In this document: piece by piece, positions 7,941-17,571 of the stretch | Position numbering within the stretch: the stretch's first letter is position 1 | Layout: each line of letters starts with the position of its first letter | NCBI GenBank assembly: GCA_964588705.1 | Contig: CAZPQV010000008.1 | Span: 1-51,250 of the forward strand | From: CAZPQV01 sp964588705 | Lineage (GTDB): Bacteria; Bacteroidota; Bacteroidia; Flavobacteriales; Weeksellaceae | Direction of reading: 5' to 3' | DNA: 51,250 nt | Program-made: the position numbers and the translations under genes | The notes under the pieces: model-generated | The model's database searches: none | The model's input: only the letters and a program-made list of their open reading frames with translations | Told to the model about the DNA's origin: nothing

Positions 7941-8612
7941 ATGGCAGGTTTAACGAGTTCTACCATCGGTAGAAAGTATGCAATGGCATTGTCCGCAATG
8001 TTTTTGCTGATTTTTCTGTTGATGCACTTGGCAATCAACTTCCTATCGGTTTTTGGACCGGAGTGGTTCAACGAGGCGTCCCATTTCATGGGTAAAAACC
8101 CTTTTATTCAGTTCCTGATGCAGCCGATTTTACTTATCGGTGTTATTTTCCATTTTGTGATGGGATTTGTCCTGGAAATGCAGAATGCTAAAGCAAGACC
8201 GGTGAAATATGCCGTGAACGCCAGAAAAGAAAATTCAACCTGGATGTCGCGCAATATGCTGATTTCAGGTGCTGTAATTCTTGCGTTCCTTATGCTTCAC
8301 CTTGCACAGTTTTGGTTACCTACGATCGCAACCAATTATCCGGCTTTGGGAATGGAAAGTCTGCAGATCAGCGGAACCGAGTATGATCACCTAACAAACA
8401 AATTTACCAGTCCACTTACGGTTGGGTTGTATGTTGTGGCGTTTGTACTTTTAGGACTTCACTTGGCGCACGGCTTCCAGTCGTCGTTCCAGTCGGTTGG
8501 TGCAAGACATCCGAAATATACACCAATGATTAAAACTTTAGGAAACTGGTATTCAATCCTTATTCCTGCAGGTTTTATTTTCATCGCAATTTTTCATTTT
8601 GTAACTCAATAA
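7941..8612 (+). CDS. sdhC: Succinate dehydrogenase cytochrome b subunit (b558 type)
   Basis: Membrane anchor of complex II, passing electrons from SdhB to menaquinone through haem. The 223-residue protein has five hydrophobic segments and histidines in membrane context (LLMHLAINF, FHFVMGFVL, LMLHLAQFW, GLHLAHGFQ, AIFHFVTQ), the pattern of the diheme single-subunit b558 family; no sdhD is present, as expected for this type. The start ATG 7941 (MAGLTSSTIGRKY) fits homologues. First gene of a three-gene operon, 12 bp before sdhA. Confidence 0.95.
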   Translation: MAGLTSSTIGRKYAMALSAMFLLIFLLMHLAINFLSVFGPEWFNEASHFMGKNPFIQFLMQPILLIGVIFHFVMGFVLEMQNAKARPVKYAVNARKENSTWMSRNMLISGAVILAFLMLHLAQFWLPTIATNYPALGMESLQISGTEYDHLTNKFTSPLTVGLYVVAFVLLGLHLAHGFQSSFQSVGARHPKYTPMIKTLGNWYSILIPAGFIFIAIFHFVTQ

Positions 8613-8624
8613 TATCAATTTAGT

Positions 8625-10637
8625 ATGAGCAAATTAGATTCAAAAATTCCACACGGTCCATTAGCGGATAAGTGGACTAATCATAAAAATCATATGAACC
8701 TGGTTGCACCAAACAACCGCGACAAAATTGATATTATTGTTGTTGGAACAGGTTTGGCAGGAGGTTCAGCTGCTGCAACTTTGGCAGAGCAAGGTTATAA
8801 TGTAAAGGCATTCTGTTATCAGGATTCACCAAGAAGAGCGCACTCCATCGCTGCACAAGGAGGTATCAACGCTGCTAAAAATTATCAGGGCGACGGTGAC
8901 TCTACATATAGATTATTCTACGATACCATTAAAGGTGGTGACTATCGTGCAAGAGAAGCCAACGTTTACCGTTTGGCAGAAGTTTCTGCAAATATTATCG
9001 ACCAGTGTGTAGCACAAGGTGTTCCGTTTGGTAGAGAATATGGTGGACAGTTGGATAACCGTTCTTTCGGTGGAGTTCAGGTTAAAAGAACGTTCTACGC
9101 AAAAGGACAGACCGGACAGCAATTGTTGTTAGGAGCTTATTCCGCAATGAGCCGTCAAATCGGTAAAGGGCGTATCAAAATGTATAACCGCCACGAGATG
9201 ATGGATTTAGTCATTGTTGATGGTAAAGCAAGAGGTATTATCGCCAGAAACCTGGTTACCGGCGAAATCGAAAGACATTCTGCACACGCTGTAGTCATAG
9301 CATCCGGTGGTTACGGAAACGTTTATTTCCTATCAACCAATGCAATGGGATCCAATGTTTCTGCGGCCTGGAAAATTCATAAAAAAGGAGCGTATTTCGC
9401 AAATCCTTGTTTCGTACAGATTCACCCGACCTGTATTCCGGTACATGGAACACAGCAGTCTAAACTGACTTTGATGTCAGAATCTTTAAGAAACTCCGGA
9501 AGAATCTGGGTTCCTAAAAATATTGAAGATGCAGAGGCTATTCGCGCAGGTAAGCTGAGACCAGAAAATATTAAAGAAGAAGACAGAGATTATTATCTGG
9601 AAAGAAGATATCCTGCCTTCGGTAACCTCGTTCCGCGTGACGTGGCTTCCAGAGCGGCAAAAGAAAGATGCGATGCCGGATACGGAATCGAAAATAATGA
9701 TACCAAAGAAGGTGTTTACCTCGATTTCTCGACAGAAATTATGAAAAAAGGTAAAGAAGCCGCGATTGAAAAGAATATTCACAATCCGTCGCAGCAGCAG
9801 ATTTATGATTTAGGAAAAGCTTGGGTTGAAGAAAAATACGGAAACCTTTTCGTGATGTACGAAAAAATTACCGCAGACAACCCTTATGTGACCCCGATGA
9901 AGATCTATCCGGCAGTTCACTATACGATGGGCGGTATTTGGGTTGATTACAATTTGCAATCTACAATTCCGGGATGTTTCGTGATTGGGGAAGCGAATTT
10001 CTCCGACCACGGTGCGAACAGACTGGGTGCTTCCGCATTAATGCAAGGTTTAGCCGATGGTTATTTCGTATTGCCTTATACGATTGCAGATTATCTTTCT
10101 GCAGACATCAGAACCGGTGCAATCCCGACCAATTCTGAAGCATTTGATGCGGCAGAAAAAGAGGTGAAGGATAAAATCAATTTCTTCCTTACCAACAACG
10201 GTAAATATTCTGTGGATCATTTCCATAAAAAATTGGGCCACATCATGTGGAACAAGGTTGGAATGGGCAGAACACCGGAAGGTTTAAGAGAAGCGATTGC
10301 GGAAATTGCTCAGGTTCGCGAAGAATTCTGGAGAGATGTAAAAGTTCCGGGAGATGCCAACGAGATGAATATGGAACTGGAGAAAGCGTTCCGTGTTGCA
10401 GATTTCCTTGAATTGGGCCAACTGATGGCGAAAGACGCTTTGGAAAGAAACGAATCCTGCGGCGGACACTTCCGTTGGGATCACGCCACTGAAGAAGGCG
10501 AAGCCGAGAGAGATGACGAAAACTACATGTACGCCGCCTGCTGGGAATACCAGGGTGCAGACATCAATGCTGAGGTAATGCACAAGGAGCCTTTGATCTA
10601 TGAAAATATTGAAGTGAAACAAAGAAGTTATAAATAA
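8625..10637 (+). CDS. sdhA: Succinate dehydrogenase flavoprotein subunit
   Basis: Oxidises succinate to fumarate with covalently bound FAD on the cytoplasmic face of the inner membrane. Motifs include the dinucleotide-binding VVGTGLAGGSAAATLAEQG, the flavinylation site RRAHSIAAQGGINAA (His73), GGYGNVYFLSTNAMGSN, QIHPTCIP, the active-site segment HYTMGGIWVDYN and GEANFSDHGANRLGASALMQ. The 670 residues match the long Bacteroidota/epsilon-type SdhA. It lies between sdhC (12 bp) and sdhB (21 bp). Confidence 0.97.
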   Translation: MSKLDSKIPHGPLADKWTNHKNHMNLVAPNNRDKIDIIVVGTGLAGGSAAATLAEQGYNVKAFCYQDSPRRAHSIAAQGGINAAKNYQGDGDSTYRLFYDTIKGGDYRAREANVYRLAEVSANIIDQCVAQGVPFGREYGGQLDNRSFGGVQVKRTFYAKGQTGQQLLLGAYSAMSRQIGKGRIKMYNRHEMMDLVIVDGKARGIIARNLVTGEIERHSAHAVVIASGGYGNVYFLSTNAMGSNVSAAWKIHKKGAYFANPCFVQIHPTCIPVHGTQQSKLTLMSESLRNSGRIWVPKNIEDAEAIRAGKLRPENIKEEDRDYYLERRYPAFGNLVPRDVASRAAKERCDAGYGIENNDTKEGVYLDFSTEIMKKGKEAAIEKNIHNPSQQQIYDLGKAWVEEKYGNLFVMYEKITADNPYVTPMKIYPAVHYTMGGIWVDYNLQSTIPGCFVIGEANFSDHGANRLGASALMQGLADGYFVLPYTIADYLSADIRTGAIPTNSEAFDAAEKEVKDKINFFLTNNGKYSVDHFHKKLGHIMWNKVGMGRTPEGLREAIAEIAQVREEFWRDVKVPGDANEMNMELEKAFRVADFLELGQLMAKDALERNESCGGHFRWDHATEEGEAERDDENYMYAACWEYQGADINAEVMHKEPLIYENIEVKQRSYK

Positions 10638-10658
10638 TCTCCAAAATACAGTAAGAAA

Positions 10659-11426
10659 ATGAGTGCAAATAAAGGACTTAATCTGACTCTGAAAATTTGG
10701 AGACAGAAAAACAATAAAACAAAAGGACAGTTCGAAGTTTACAAGATTTCTGACGTTTCTACGGATTCATCTTTCCTGGAAATGCTGGATATCCTGAACG
10801 AGAACTTAATTAACGAAGGAAAAGAACCAATCGCTTTCGACCACGACTGTCGTGAAGGAATCTGCGGTATGTGTTCGCTTTACATCAACGGTCGTCCGCA
10901 CGGTCCGGATACCGGAATTACAACGTGCCAGCTTCACATGAGAATGTTCAAAGACGGTGAAACCATCACCATCGAACCTTGGAGAAGTGCAGCGTTCCCG
11001 GTAATCAAAGACTTGGTGGTTGACAGATCTGCTTTCGATAGAATTATGGCTGCCGGTGGTTTCGTATCCGTAAACACTTCAGGAAATACTTTGGACGCGA
11101 ATGCGATTCCGGTTCCTAAGGAAGATGCCGACAAAGCGATGGATGCAGCAGCATGTATCGGTTGCGGTGCGTGTGTGGCAACTTGTAAAAACGGTTCAGC
11201 AATGCTGTTCGTTGGTGCAAAAGTTTCTCAGTTCGCATTACTTCCACAAGGTAGAGTTGAAGCGAAGCGAAGAGTTCTGAACATGGTGAAAACCATGGAT
11301 GAAGAAGGCTTCGGAAACTGCTCCAACACCGGTGCTTGCGAAGTGGAGTGTCCAAAAGGAATTTCCCTGGAAGTAATCGCCAGAATGAACAGAGAGTACA
11401 TGTCTGCAAGTTTAGACAAAGGATAG
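10659..11426 (+). CDS. sdhB: Succinate dehydrogenase iron-sulfur subunit
   Basis: Carries electrons from FAD to the haem subunit through three Fe-S clusters. The N-terminal ferredoxin domain has CREGICGMC and a further Cys in TGITTCQLHM for the 2Fe-2S cluster. The C-terminal part has CIGCGACVATCKNG and CSNTGACEVECPKGI for the 4Fe-4S and 3Fe-4S (or equivalent) clusters. Length 255 residues. Last gene of sdhCAB, followed by a strong terminator. Confidence 0.97.
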   Translation: MSANKGLNLTLKIWRQKNNKTKGQFEVYKISDVSTDSSFLEMLDILNENLINEGKEPIAFDHDCREGICGMCSLYINGRPHGPDTGITTCQLHMRMFKDGETITIEPWRSAAFPVIKDLVVDRSAFDRIMAAGGFVSVNTSGNTLDANAIPVPKEDADKAMDAAACIGCGACVATCKNGSAMLFVGAKVSQFALLPQGRVEAKRRVLNMVKTMDEEGFGNCSNTGACEVECPKGISLEVIARMNREYMSASLDKG

Positions 11427-11449
11427 AAATATTTCAATGTGATTTTAGG

Positions 11450-11479
11450 ATCGCTTTCCAAATCGGAAAGCGATTTTTT
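11450..11479 (+). terminator. Terminator of sdhCAB
   Basis: Perfect 10-bp stem ATCGCTTTCC (11450-11459) / GGAAAGCGAT (11465-11474), five-base loop, then six T. Confidence 0.92.
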
Positions 11480-11536
11480 GTTGTTAATCTTTTCACAAAA
11501 AGCCCATTTTAATTTCATTTAAACGTTTGAATAACT

Positions 11537-11544
11537 TATTTTTG
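11537..11544 (+). promoter_or_regulatory. -7 box (TATTTTTG) for the thioredoxin-fold lipoprotein gene
   Basis: Full TAnnTTTG match 20 nt before the ATG at 11565. Confidence 0.45.
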
Positions 11545-11564
11545 CCAAGTTTTAAAATAAAATA

Positions 11565-13076
11565 ATGAAGAAATATTTTTTATTGATCATGTTGGCAATA
11601 TTTGCCGTATCGTGCTCAAAGAAGGTTGAGGTAAAAGGAACTGTAAAAGGTGGTTCGCCGCTGGAAAGAATTGAGATTATCGAAGCATCAGGCGTAGGGA
11701 CGCTTCCGCTGATTAACATTGGGGTAGATTCTAAAGGTGAGTTTTCAGGTTCGTTTGATGCACCTCAAAATGGTCTTTATGTGATTACGTATGCAGGAAA
11801 ATCGAATATGGTTTATCTGAAAGGCGGACAAACACTTAATATTTCAGGAAATGCGGCAGATTTCCCGCAGGTAATGACCATTACCGGAGATGCAAAAGCC
11901 AACAACGATTTCTTGGTAGAAGGACAAAAAGCATTTGAAACTTACGCTACGAAAATCAATATGGAAACTCTTCTTGCTAAGAAAGAACCTGAGTTTTTGA
12001 AAGAATTTGAAAAAATCAATGGTGAGGTAAAGAAGATTTTTGATGACAGCGCTGCGAAATTCAAGGCAGACAAAGAAGTTGCCACATACAAAAAAGATGA
12101 GGTTGCTGCGAGATTGGTTGGTCTTTTAGATGCATACCAGGAGAACCACGCACAGCTGACGAACAATCCGTCTTATAAAGTTTCCGAAAACTTCACCAAG
12201 GTAAAAACCACTATGGAGAAGAAAAAGGATGAGATGATTAAGAAGTTCCCTGCTTACAGAGAATATCTGTTGAACAGACTTCAGGGAGACTTCCAAAAGT
12301 ATATGTCAACTCAGCCGGAACCTAAAGGACAGCCTTTGGTATCAGAACTTTTCGCGAAGTTCTTCGAAACAAGAAAAGATCTTTCTGCAACGGCCAAAAA
12401 CTATTTCCTTTCATACATTTTGGCTCAGGGAGATTTGAATTTTATGAATTATCAGAATTATGATAAAATAACGAAAGTTATCGATGAACACATCACCGAT
12501 TCAAAAATCAAAAAAGATTTAAAAGCCTTGCAGATTGTTTTAATGGGACAGAAAACAGGTTCAAATCTTGATTTGAAAATCACTTCAAAAGACGGAAAAA
12601 CACAGACGCTCTCTGACCTGAAAGGAAAACCGACATTGGTAGCATTTTACGCATCATGGAATCCGAATATCGCAGTAATGACGGTTCCTGTGTTGAAAGA
12701 AACAACAGATGTTTACAAGGAAAAAATGAACTATGCATACGTAAATCTTGATGATACAAAAGAGCAGTTTGAGAAGACTAGCGCTTCATTGCTGAAAGGA
12801 TTTAAAGGAAATCATTATTGGGTTGATGGTGGAATTAATTCTTCTGCTGCAAAAAACTTTGGGATGTACGGCTTCAAAATTCCAAGTTATATTCTGATTG
12901 ATAAAGATGGAAAAATGGCTTCAAGACCGTTCTTCAATCTTCAGGATCCTGAATTTAAAGTGGAAATGGAAAAACTAACAGGAATTAAAGCACCGGCAGT
13001 TCAGCTGGAAGCTATGCCTCAGATTGAGGTAACTCCGGAAATGCTTGCTCCTGCCGATTCTGTGGAAGTAAAGTAA
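11565..13076 (+). CDS. TlpA-like thioredoxin-fold lipoprotein lacking the CxxC pair
   Basis: Envelope protein built like Bacteroidota TlpA/DUF4369 proteins but probably not a redox enzyme. A lipoprotein signal (MKKYFLLIMLAIFAVSC, acyl Cys 17) leads into a DUF4369-like beta domain (~20-110). A Lys/Glu-rich helical region (~115-320) follows, then a thioredoxin-like domain (~325-480) starting TSKDGKTQTLSDLKGKPTLV. Where active members read WCxxC, this one reads WNPNI (Trp365-Ile369): both cysteines are replaced. The conserved cis-Pro region IPSYILIDKDGKM is kept. A short acidic tail ends in DSVEVK. It is flanked by its own promoter and terminator. Role unknown; a binding or scaffolding role is inference. 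Confidence 0.8.
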   Translation: MKKYFLLIMLAIFAVSCSKKVEVKGTVKGGSPLERIEIIEASGVGTLPLINIGVDSKGEFSGSFDAPQNGLYVITYAGKSNMVYLKGGQTLNISGNAADFPQVMTITGDAKANNDFLVEGQKAFETYATKINMETLLAKKEPEFLKEFEKINGEVKKIFDDSAAKFKADKEVATYKKDEVAARLVGLLDAYQENHAQLTNNPSYKVSENFTKVKTTMEKKKDEMIKKFPAYREYLLNRLQGDFQKYMSTQPEPKGQPLVSELFAKFFETRKDLSATAKNYFLSYILAQGDLNFMNYQNYDKITKVIDEHITDSKIKKDLKALQIVLMGQKTGSNLDLKITSKDGKTQTLSDLKGKPTLVAFYASWNPNIAVMTVPVLKETTDVYKEKMNYAYVNLDDTKEQFEKTSASLLKGFKGNHYWVDGGINSSAAKNFGMYGFKIPSYILIDKDGKMASRPFFNLQDPEFKVEMEKLTGIKAPAVQLEAMPQIEVTPEMLAPADSVEVK

Positions 13077-13097
13077 TTCAAATAAAATAATTATTGG

Positions 13098-13124
13098 AAC
13101 CTTATCTTCGGATAAGGTTTTTTG
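13098..13124 (+). terminator. Terminator with UUCG tetraloop after the thioredoxin-fold gene
   Basis: Stem AACCTTATC (13098-13106), loop TTCG, GATAAGGTT (13111-13119), then a T run. Confidence 0.9.
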
Positions 13125-13136
13125 TTCTTTAAATCT

Positions 13137-13144
13137 TAATTTTG
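13137..13144 (+). promoter_or_regulatory. -7 box (TAATTTTG) abutting the rlmD start
   Basis: Full TAnnTTTG match ending 4 nt before the ATG at 13149, just after the preceding terminator. The mRNA is a candidate for being leaderless. Confidence 0.45.
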
Positions 13145-13148
13145 CCGA

Positions 13149-14558
13149 ATGAAAAATAGAAAGAAAAACCTCATTCTCGAAAATATAAAATTGGTATCTG
13201 CCGGAGCGAAAGGTGTTGCTGTAGGAAAAACTGAAGAAGGAAAAACCGTTTTGGTGTCGGGAGCGGTTCCCGGAGATGTGGTGAATGCCCGGGTGAAGAA
13301 AGCAAAATCGAAATATTATGAGGCAGAAGCAGTCGAAATTATTGAGGAATCTCCGTTCCGTGTAACGCCTGAATGTATTCATTTCGGGGTTTGCGGTGGC
13401 TGCAAATGGCAGAATCTTTCTTATGAAAAGCAACTCGATTTTAAAGAAAATGAAGTTCTGAATAACATCCGTAGAATTGGCGGAATAGAAGACTTCGAAA
13501 CCTTACCGATTCTTGGTTCAGAAAAACAGTATTTCTACAGAAATAAAATGGAGTTTTCGTTCTCCGACTCACGCTGGCTGACGTTAGACGAGGTGAATTC
13601 AGGAGAAAATATAGATAATAAAAATGCCCTGGGATTTCATATTCCGGGAATGTGGAGCAAAATTTTGGATCTGAAAGAATGTCATCTGCAGGAAGAACCT
13701 TCCAACAGCATCAGACTTGCTGTAAAACAGTTTGCAGAAGAACATCAGCTCGATTTCTTCGACCTTAAAACTCAGGATGGTTTCTTAAGGACGCTCATGT
13801 TGCGCCAAACTTCTAAAAGAGAATGGATGGTATTGTTTCAGCTTTTCAGAGAAGAAAAAGAAAACCGCGAGAAGCTGTTTGATTTCTTACTGAGTAAGTT
13901 CCCTCAGATAAAAACTTTGGTTTATGCCATCAATTCAAAAGGGAATGACTCCGTTTATGATTTGGACATTCAGACCTATTTTGGTGAAGGATTTTTAATG
14001 GAAGAAATGGATGGACTGAAATTTAAAATCGGGCCAAAATCATTTTTCCAAACCAATTACGATCAGGCATTAAATCTTTACAGAAAAACGCTCGAGTTTG
14101 CTGATTTAAAAGGAGATGAGGTGGTTTACGACCTTTACACCGGAACCGGAACCATCGCACAGTATGTTGCAAGAAATGCAAAACAGGTGATTGGAATAGA
14201 ATCAGTTCAGGAAGCCATTGATGCCGCAACTGACCACGCAGAACTGAACGGTTTAACGAACTGCACGTTCTATTGTGGTGATATGAAAGATGTTTTCACC
14301 GAAGAGTTCCTGCAAAATCATCCAAAAGCAGATGTTCTGATTACCGATCCGCCACGCGACGGAATGCATCCAAAAGTGGTAGAACAAATATTGAAACTGG
14401 CTCCAAAACGCATCGTTTATGTAAGTTGTAATTCGGCAACACAGGCGAGAGATTTGGCACTGATGAAAGAGGACTATAAACTCCTGAAAATACTTCCAGT
14501 AGATATGTTCCCGCAAACCCATCATGTGGAAAATATTGCTCTTCTCGAAAGAATTTAA
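13149..14558 (+). CDS. rlmD: 23S rRNA (uracil-5-)-methyltransferase, RlmD/RumA family
   Basis: SAM-dependent C5 methylation of a uridine in 23S rRNA. An N-terminal TRAM domain (~8-65, VSAGAKGVAVGKTEEGKTVL) is followed by the 4Fe-4S ligands Cys76, Cys82, Cys85 (ECIHFGVCGGC) and Cys178 (LKECHLQ). The Rossmann methyltransferase domain has YDLYTGTGTIAQYV, LITDPPRDGMHPKVV and the catalytic-Cys motif VYVSCNSATQARDL (Cys427). 469 residues. Which uridine (U1939 or U747 type) is modified cannot be settled by eye; the Fe-S set favours the RlmD/RlmC group. It stands alone behind its own -7 box. Confidence 0.9.
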   Translation: MKNRKKNLILENIKLVSAGAKGVAVGKTEEGKTVLVSGAVPGDVVNARVKKAKSKYYEAEAVEIIEESPFRVTPECIHFGVCGGCKWQNLSYEKQLDFKENEVLNNIRRIGGIEDFETLPILGSEKQYFYRNKMEFSFSDSRWLTLDEVNSGENIDNKNALGFHIPGMWSKILDLKECHLQEEPSNSIRLAVKQFAEEHQLDFFDLKTQDGFLRTLMLRQTSKREWMVLFQLFREEKENREKLFDFLLSKFPQIKTLVYAINSKGNDSVYDLDIQTYFGEGFLMEEMDGLKFKIGPKSFFQTNYDQALNLYRKTLEFADLKGDEVVYDLYTGTGTIAQYVARNAKQVIGIESVQEAIDAATDHAELNGLTNCTFYCGDMKDVFTEEFLQNHPKADVLITDPPRDGMHPKVVEQILKLAPKRIVYVSCNSATQARDLALMKEDYKLLKILPVDMFPQTHHVENIALLERI

Positions 14559-14595
14559 CAGCAAATTTTGTTATCTTTAGCAAAATTTACTGTAT

Positions 14596-17103
14596 ATGAA
14601 GAAGCTGAATCTACTTTTGTTAGCTGCTGCGCTTATGCTGCCGGCAAACTTTGTACTTGCACAGAACGACTCTGTGAAAGCAAAAACCGACACCGCGAAG
14701 GCAAAAACTCCGACACCTGCCGCCGCCAAAAAACCTGAAAAAATAAAGCCTTACAAGGATGTTATTACCGATAAGGCTGTTTCTGATGCAGGGATTTTAA
14801 CCGTTCATAAAGTGGAGGACAAGTATTATTTCGAAATTCCGGATTCGGTACTGAAAAAAGAATTTCTTCTGGTGAGCAGACTGACGAAGGCCGCTGCAGG
14901 AATGCGTTCCGGAACAACGGGATATGCCGGCGACCAAATTGCCCAGAACGTTATTAAGTTCGAAAAAGGTCCTCAGGATAAAATCTTCATCCGTTCGGTT
15001 TCTTATGCCGATTATGCGAAAGACAGTACTTCCGAAATGTATAATTCGGTGATGCGTAACAATACTCAGGCGATTGTTCATGCTTTCGATATCAAAGCGT
15101 TTGGAAAAGATAAAAAATCATCCGTTGTTGAAATTACCGATTTGGTAAATGCGGATAATGAACTGGTTTCGTTTGCAGCACAGGCAAAAGACCGGTTCAG
15201 AGTTGGAAAATTCGAGAAGGATAAATCGTTCATCAATTTTGTGAAGTCTTTCCCTACGAATATTGAAATTAATTCAACCAAAACATTTGCAAGAACTTCC
15301 GGGCAATCAACGCCTCCTCCTCCAGGAACGCCAAGACCGGTAATTAGTGGAAATTATACGGTTGAAATCAATTCTTCATTAGTTTTATTGCCGGAAAATA
15401 AAATGCAGCCAAGATATTACGACCCTCGCGTTGGATATTTCACTATTGGCTATACCGATTTCGATCTCGATCCTCAAGGTGTAAAAAGAGTTAATTTAAT
15501 AAAAAGATGGAGATTGGAGCCAAAACCTCAGGATATTGAAAAATATAAGAGAGGTGAACTGGTAGAACCTGCGAAGCCAATTGTATTCTACATTGATCCG
15601 GCAACTCCAAAAAAATGGGTTCCATATTTAATGCAGGGTGTAAATGATTGGCAGAAATCTTTCGAAAAAGCAGGTTTCAAAAATGCCATTTATGCTAAAA
15701 TCCCAAATGCAAAAGACGATCCGGAATGGAGTCTTGAAGACGCGCGTTATTCGGCAATCGTTTATAAACCTTCGGATGTGCCAAACGCTTCGGGACCTTC
15801 AATTTCAGATCCGAGAACGGGAGAGATTATGGAAAGCCACATCAACTGGTATCACAACGTAATGATGCTACTTAGAAACTGGTATTTCATTCAGGCATCA
15901 CCAAACGATCCGCGTGCAAGAACGATGGAGTTTGATGAAAAACTGATGGGTGAATTGGTACGTTTTGTTTCGGCGCACGAAGTTGGCCATACGCTTGGTT
16001 TGAGACACAATTTTGGATCGAGTTCAACGGTTCCTGTGGAAAAATTGAGAGACAGAAACTGGCTTGAGAAAAATGGTCACACACCTTCAATAATGGATTA
16101 TGCTCGTTTCAATTACGTGGCACAACCTGAAGACAGAGTTACTGAAAAAGGGATTATGCCAAGAATTGGTGATTACGATGATTGGGCAATTGAATGGGGA
16201 TATAAGAGATTTTACCAATATAAAACTCCGGATGCTGAAAAAGAACATCTGAACAAATGGGTGATTAATAAACTGAAAAACCCAAGACTTTGGTTTGGAA
16301 CAGAAAGCAATCCTTTCGATCCGCGTTCGCAAAGTGAGCAGGTTGGTGATAATGCCATGCTAGGAAGTGCGTACGGAATTAAAAACCTTGAAAGAATTGT
16401 AAAAAATCTTGATAACTGGACGGCAAAGCCAAATGAAGATTATGAAAATCTTTCTACCATGTATGATCAGGTAACAGGACAGTTCAACAGATATTTGGGA
16501 CACGTTGCAAAATACATTGGTGGTGAACTTGAAACGCCGAAAACCAGAGAACAAAGCGGTCCGGTTTATGAAGTGGTTTCAAAAGCTGAGCAAAAAGAAG
16601 CTCTGAAGTTTTTGGAAAATCAGATTTTCAATACGCCGCAATGGTTGATTAATTCAGATGTTTTTGCAAAAACAGATAAAAACGCCATTCAGGTGGTAGA
16701 AAATTTGCAGAACACGGTTTTGAACAGAATTTTAAGTGGAATGGTGCTTCAGAAAATGTATCTGTCGCAGTCGATGGATGCCAACGCTTACTCACTTACC
16801 GAATATATGGGTGACCTGAAAAACTCAATTTTTGCTGACAGAAACCCGGATATCTATAAAAGAAATCTGCAAAGAAATTATGTGAATACTTTGATCAGTT
16901 TACTTAATGCGAAGCCGGCGCCTGCGTCGCCTTTCAGAAGAACGCTAAACGTTTCTGAAAATTCTGATGTTTTTGCGGTTGTTAGAGGAACTTTAAGAGA
17001 TCTTGCGAAAGAACTTCAGAACAGTTCTTCATCCAATGTTACCAACAGATATCACTTTGAAGACCTAAATTACGTTATTAATAAAGCTTTAGATCCCAAA
17101 TAA
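14596..17103 (+). CDS. Secreted zinc-dependent metalloprotease (DUF5117/DUF5118 type)
   Basis: Large exported metalloprotease, 835 residues. A signal peptide (~22 residues ending VLAQ) is followed by a Lys/Ala/Pro/Thr linker and a long N-terminal region (~50-330) of the DUF5118/DUF5117 kind. The catalytic part holds the extended zinc motif HEVGHTLGLRH (His461, Glu462, His465, His471) and the Met-turn candidate SIMDYARFNY. No sorting tail is visible at the C-terminus, so it is periplasmic or surface-bound by other means. The stop codon is directly followed by the ATG of the DUF6452 gene. An 8-bp inverted repeat (AAATTTTG 14563-14570, CAAAATTT 14581-14588) brackets a -7-like TATCTTTA and may be an operator. 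Confidence 0.85.
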   Translation: MKKLNLLLLAAALMLPANFVLAQNDSVKAKTDTAKAKTPTPAAAKKPEKIKPYKDVITDKAVSDAGILTVHKVEDKYYFEIPDSVLKKEFLLVSRLTKAAAGMRSGTTGYAGDQIAQNVIKFEKGPQDKIFIRSVSYADYAKDSTSEMYNSVMRNNTQAIVHAFDIKAFGKDKKSSVVEITDLVNADNELVSFAAQAKDRFRVGKFEKDKSFINFVKSFPTNIEINSTKTFARTSGQSTPPPPGTPRPVISGNYTVEINSSLVLLPENKMQPRYYDPRVGYFTIGYTDFDLDPQGVKRVNLIKRWRLEPKPQDIEKYKRGELVEPAKPIVFYIDPATPKKWVPYLMQGVNDWQKSFEKAGFKNAIYAKIPNAKDDPEWSLEDARYSAIVYKPSDVPNASGPSISDPRTGEIMESHINWYHNVMMLLRNWYFIQASPNDPRARTMEFDEKLMGELVRFVSAHEVGHTLGLRHNFGSSSTVPVEKLRDRNWLEKNGHTPSIMDYARFNYVAQPEDRVTEKGIMPRIGDYDDWAIEWGYKRFYQYKTPDAEKEHLNKWVINKLKNPRLWFGTESNPFDPRSQSEQVGDNAMLGSAYGIKNLERIVKNLDNWTAKPNEDYENLSTMYDQVTGQFNRYLGHVAKYIGGELETPKTREQSGPVYEVVSKAEQKEALKFLENQIFNTPQWLINSDVFAKTDKNAIQVVENLQNTVLNRILSGMVLQKMYLSQSMDANAYSLTEYMGDLKNSIFADRNPDIYKRNLQRNYVNTLISLLNAKPAPASPFRRTLNVSENSDVFAVVRGTLRDLAKELQNSSSSNVTNRYHFEDLNYVINKALDPK

Positions 17104-17571
17104 ATGAAACACCTGCTTTTTCTGCTGATTTGTACTGTCACACTGTTATCCTGCAATACGGATGATGATATCTGCATAAGCGGAGAAGCAACGCCACGTC
17201 TGAAAATGAAGTTTAAAACCGCAGATAATAAGCTTCTGCAACTGGATACTTTATTCGTGGATGTGCAATACAGGGAAGGCATAAGAAATGTGGTTTACAC
17301 GGCGAAGGCAGATTCTATACTTCTGCCTTTGCGTGTGGACGATAATGCGTTTACGGACATTTATATCAGAAGACGAAAAGCGGGGCCACAATCGAAGGTA
17401 AGGATTAATTATACCACACAATCGGAGTATGTTTCGCCGGCTTGCGGTATTAAACGAACATACAAAGATGTGACGTACAGCCTCGAAAAGGCAGATCCTG
17501 TAACCAAAGTAGAACCCATACAAACCGAAATCATCAATGAAGAGCCAACACATCTTTACCTTATTTTTTAG
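17104..17571 (+). CDS. DUF6452 family lipoprotein
   Basis: Small envelope lipoprotein of unknown function, 155 residues. The signal MKHLLFLLICTVTLLSC puts the acyl Cys at 17, directly before the conserved acidic stretch NTDDDICISGEATPRLKMKF, and a later SPACGIKRTYKDVTY supplies another conserved Cys. The body is predicted mostly beta. The family is usually encoded next to DUF6048 genes in flavobacteria, and so it is here. The ATG touches the stop of the zinc-protease gene and its 3' end overlaps the next gene by 35 bp, so the three are probably co-transcribed. Confidence 0.75.
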   Translation: MKHLLFLLICTVTLLSCNTDDDICISGEATPRLKMKFKTADNKLLQLDTLFVDVQYREGIRNVVYTAKADSILLPLRVDDNAFTDIYIRRRKAGPQSKVRINYTTQSEYVSPACGIKRTYKDVTYSLEKADPVTKVEPIQTEIINEEPTHLYLIF

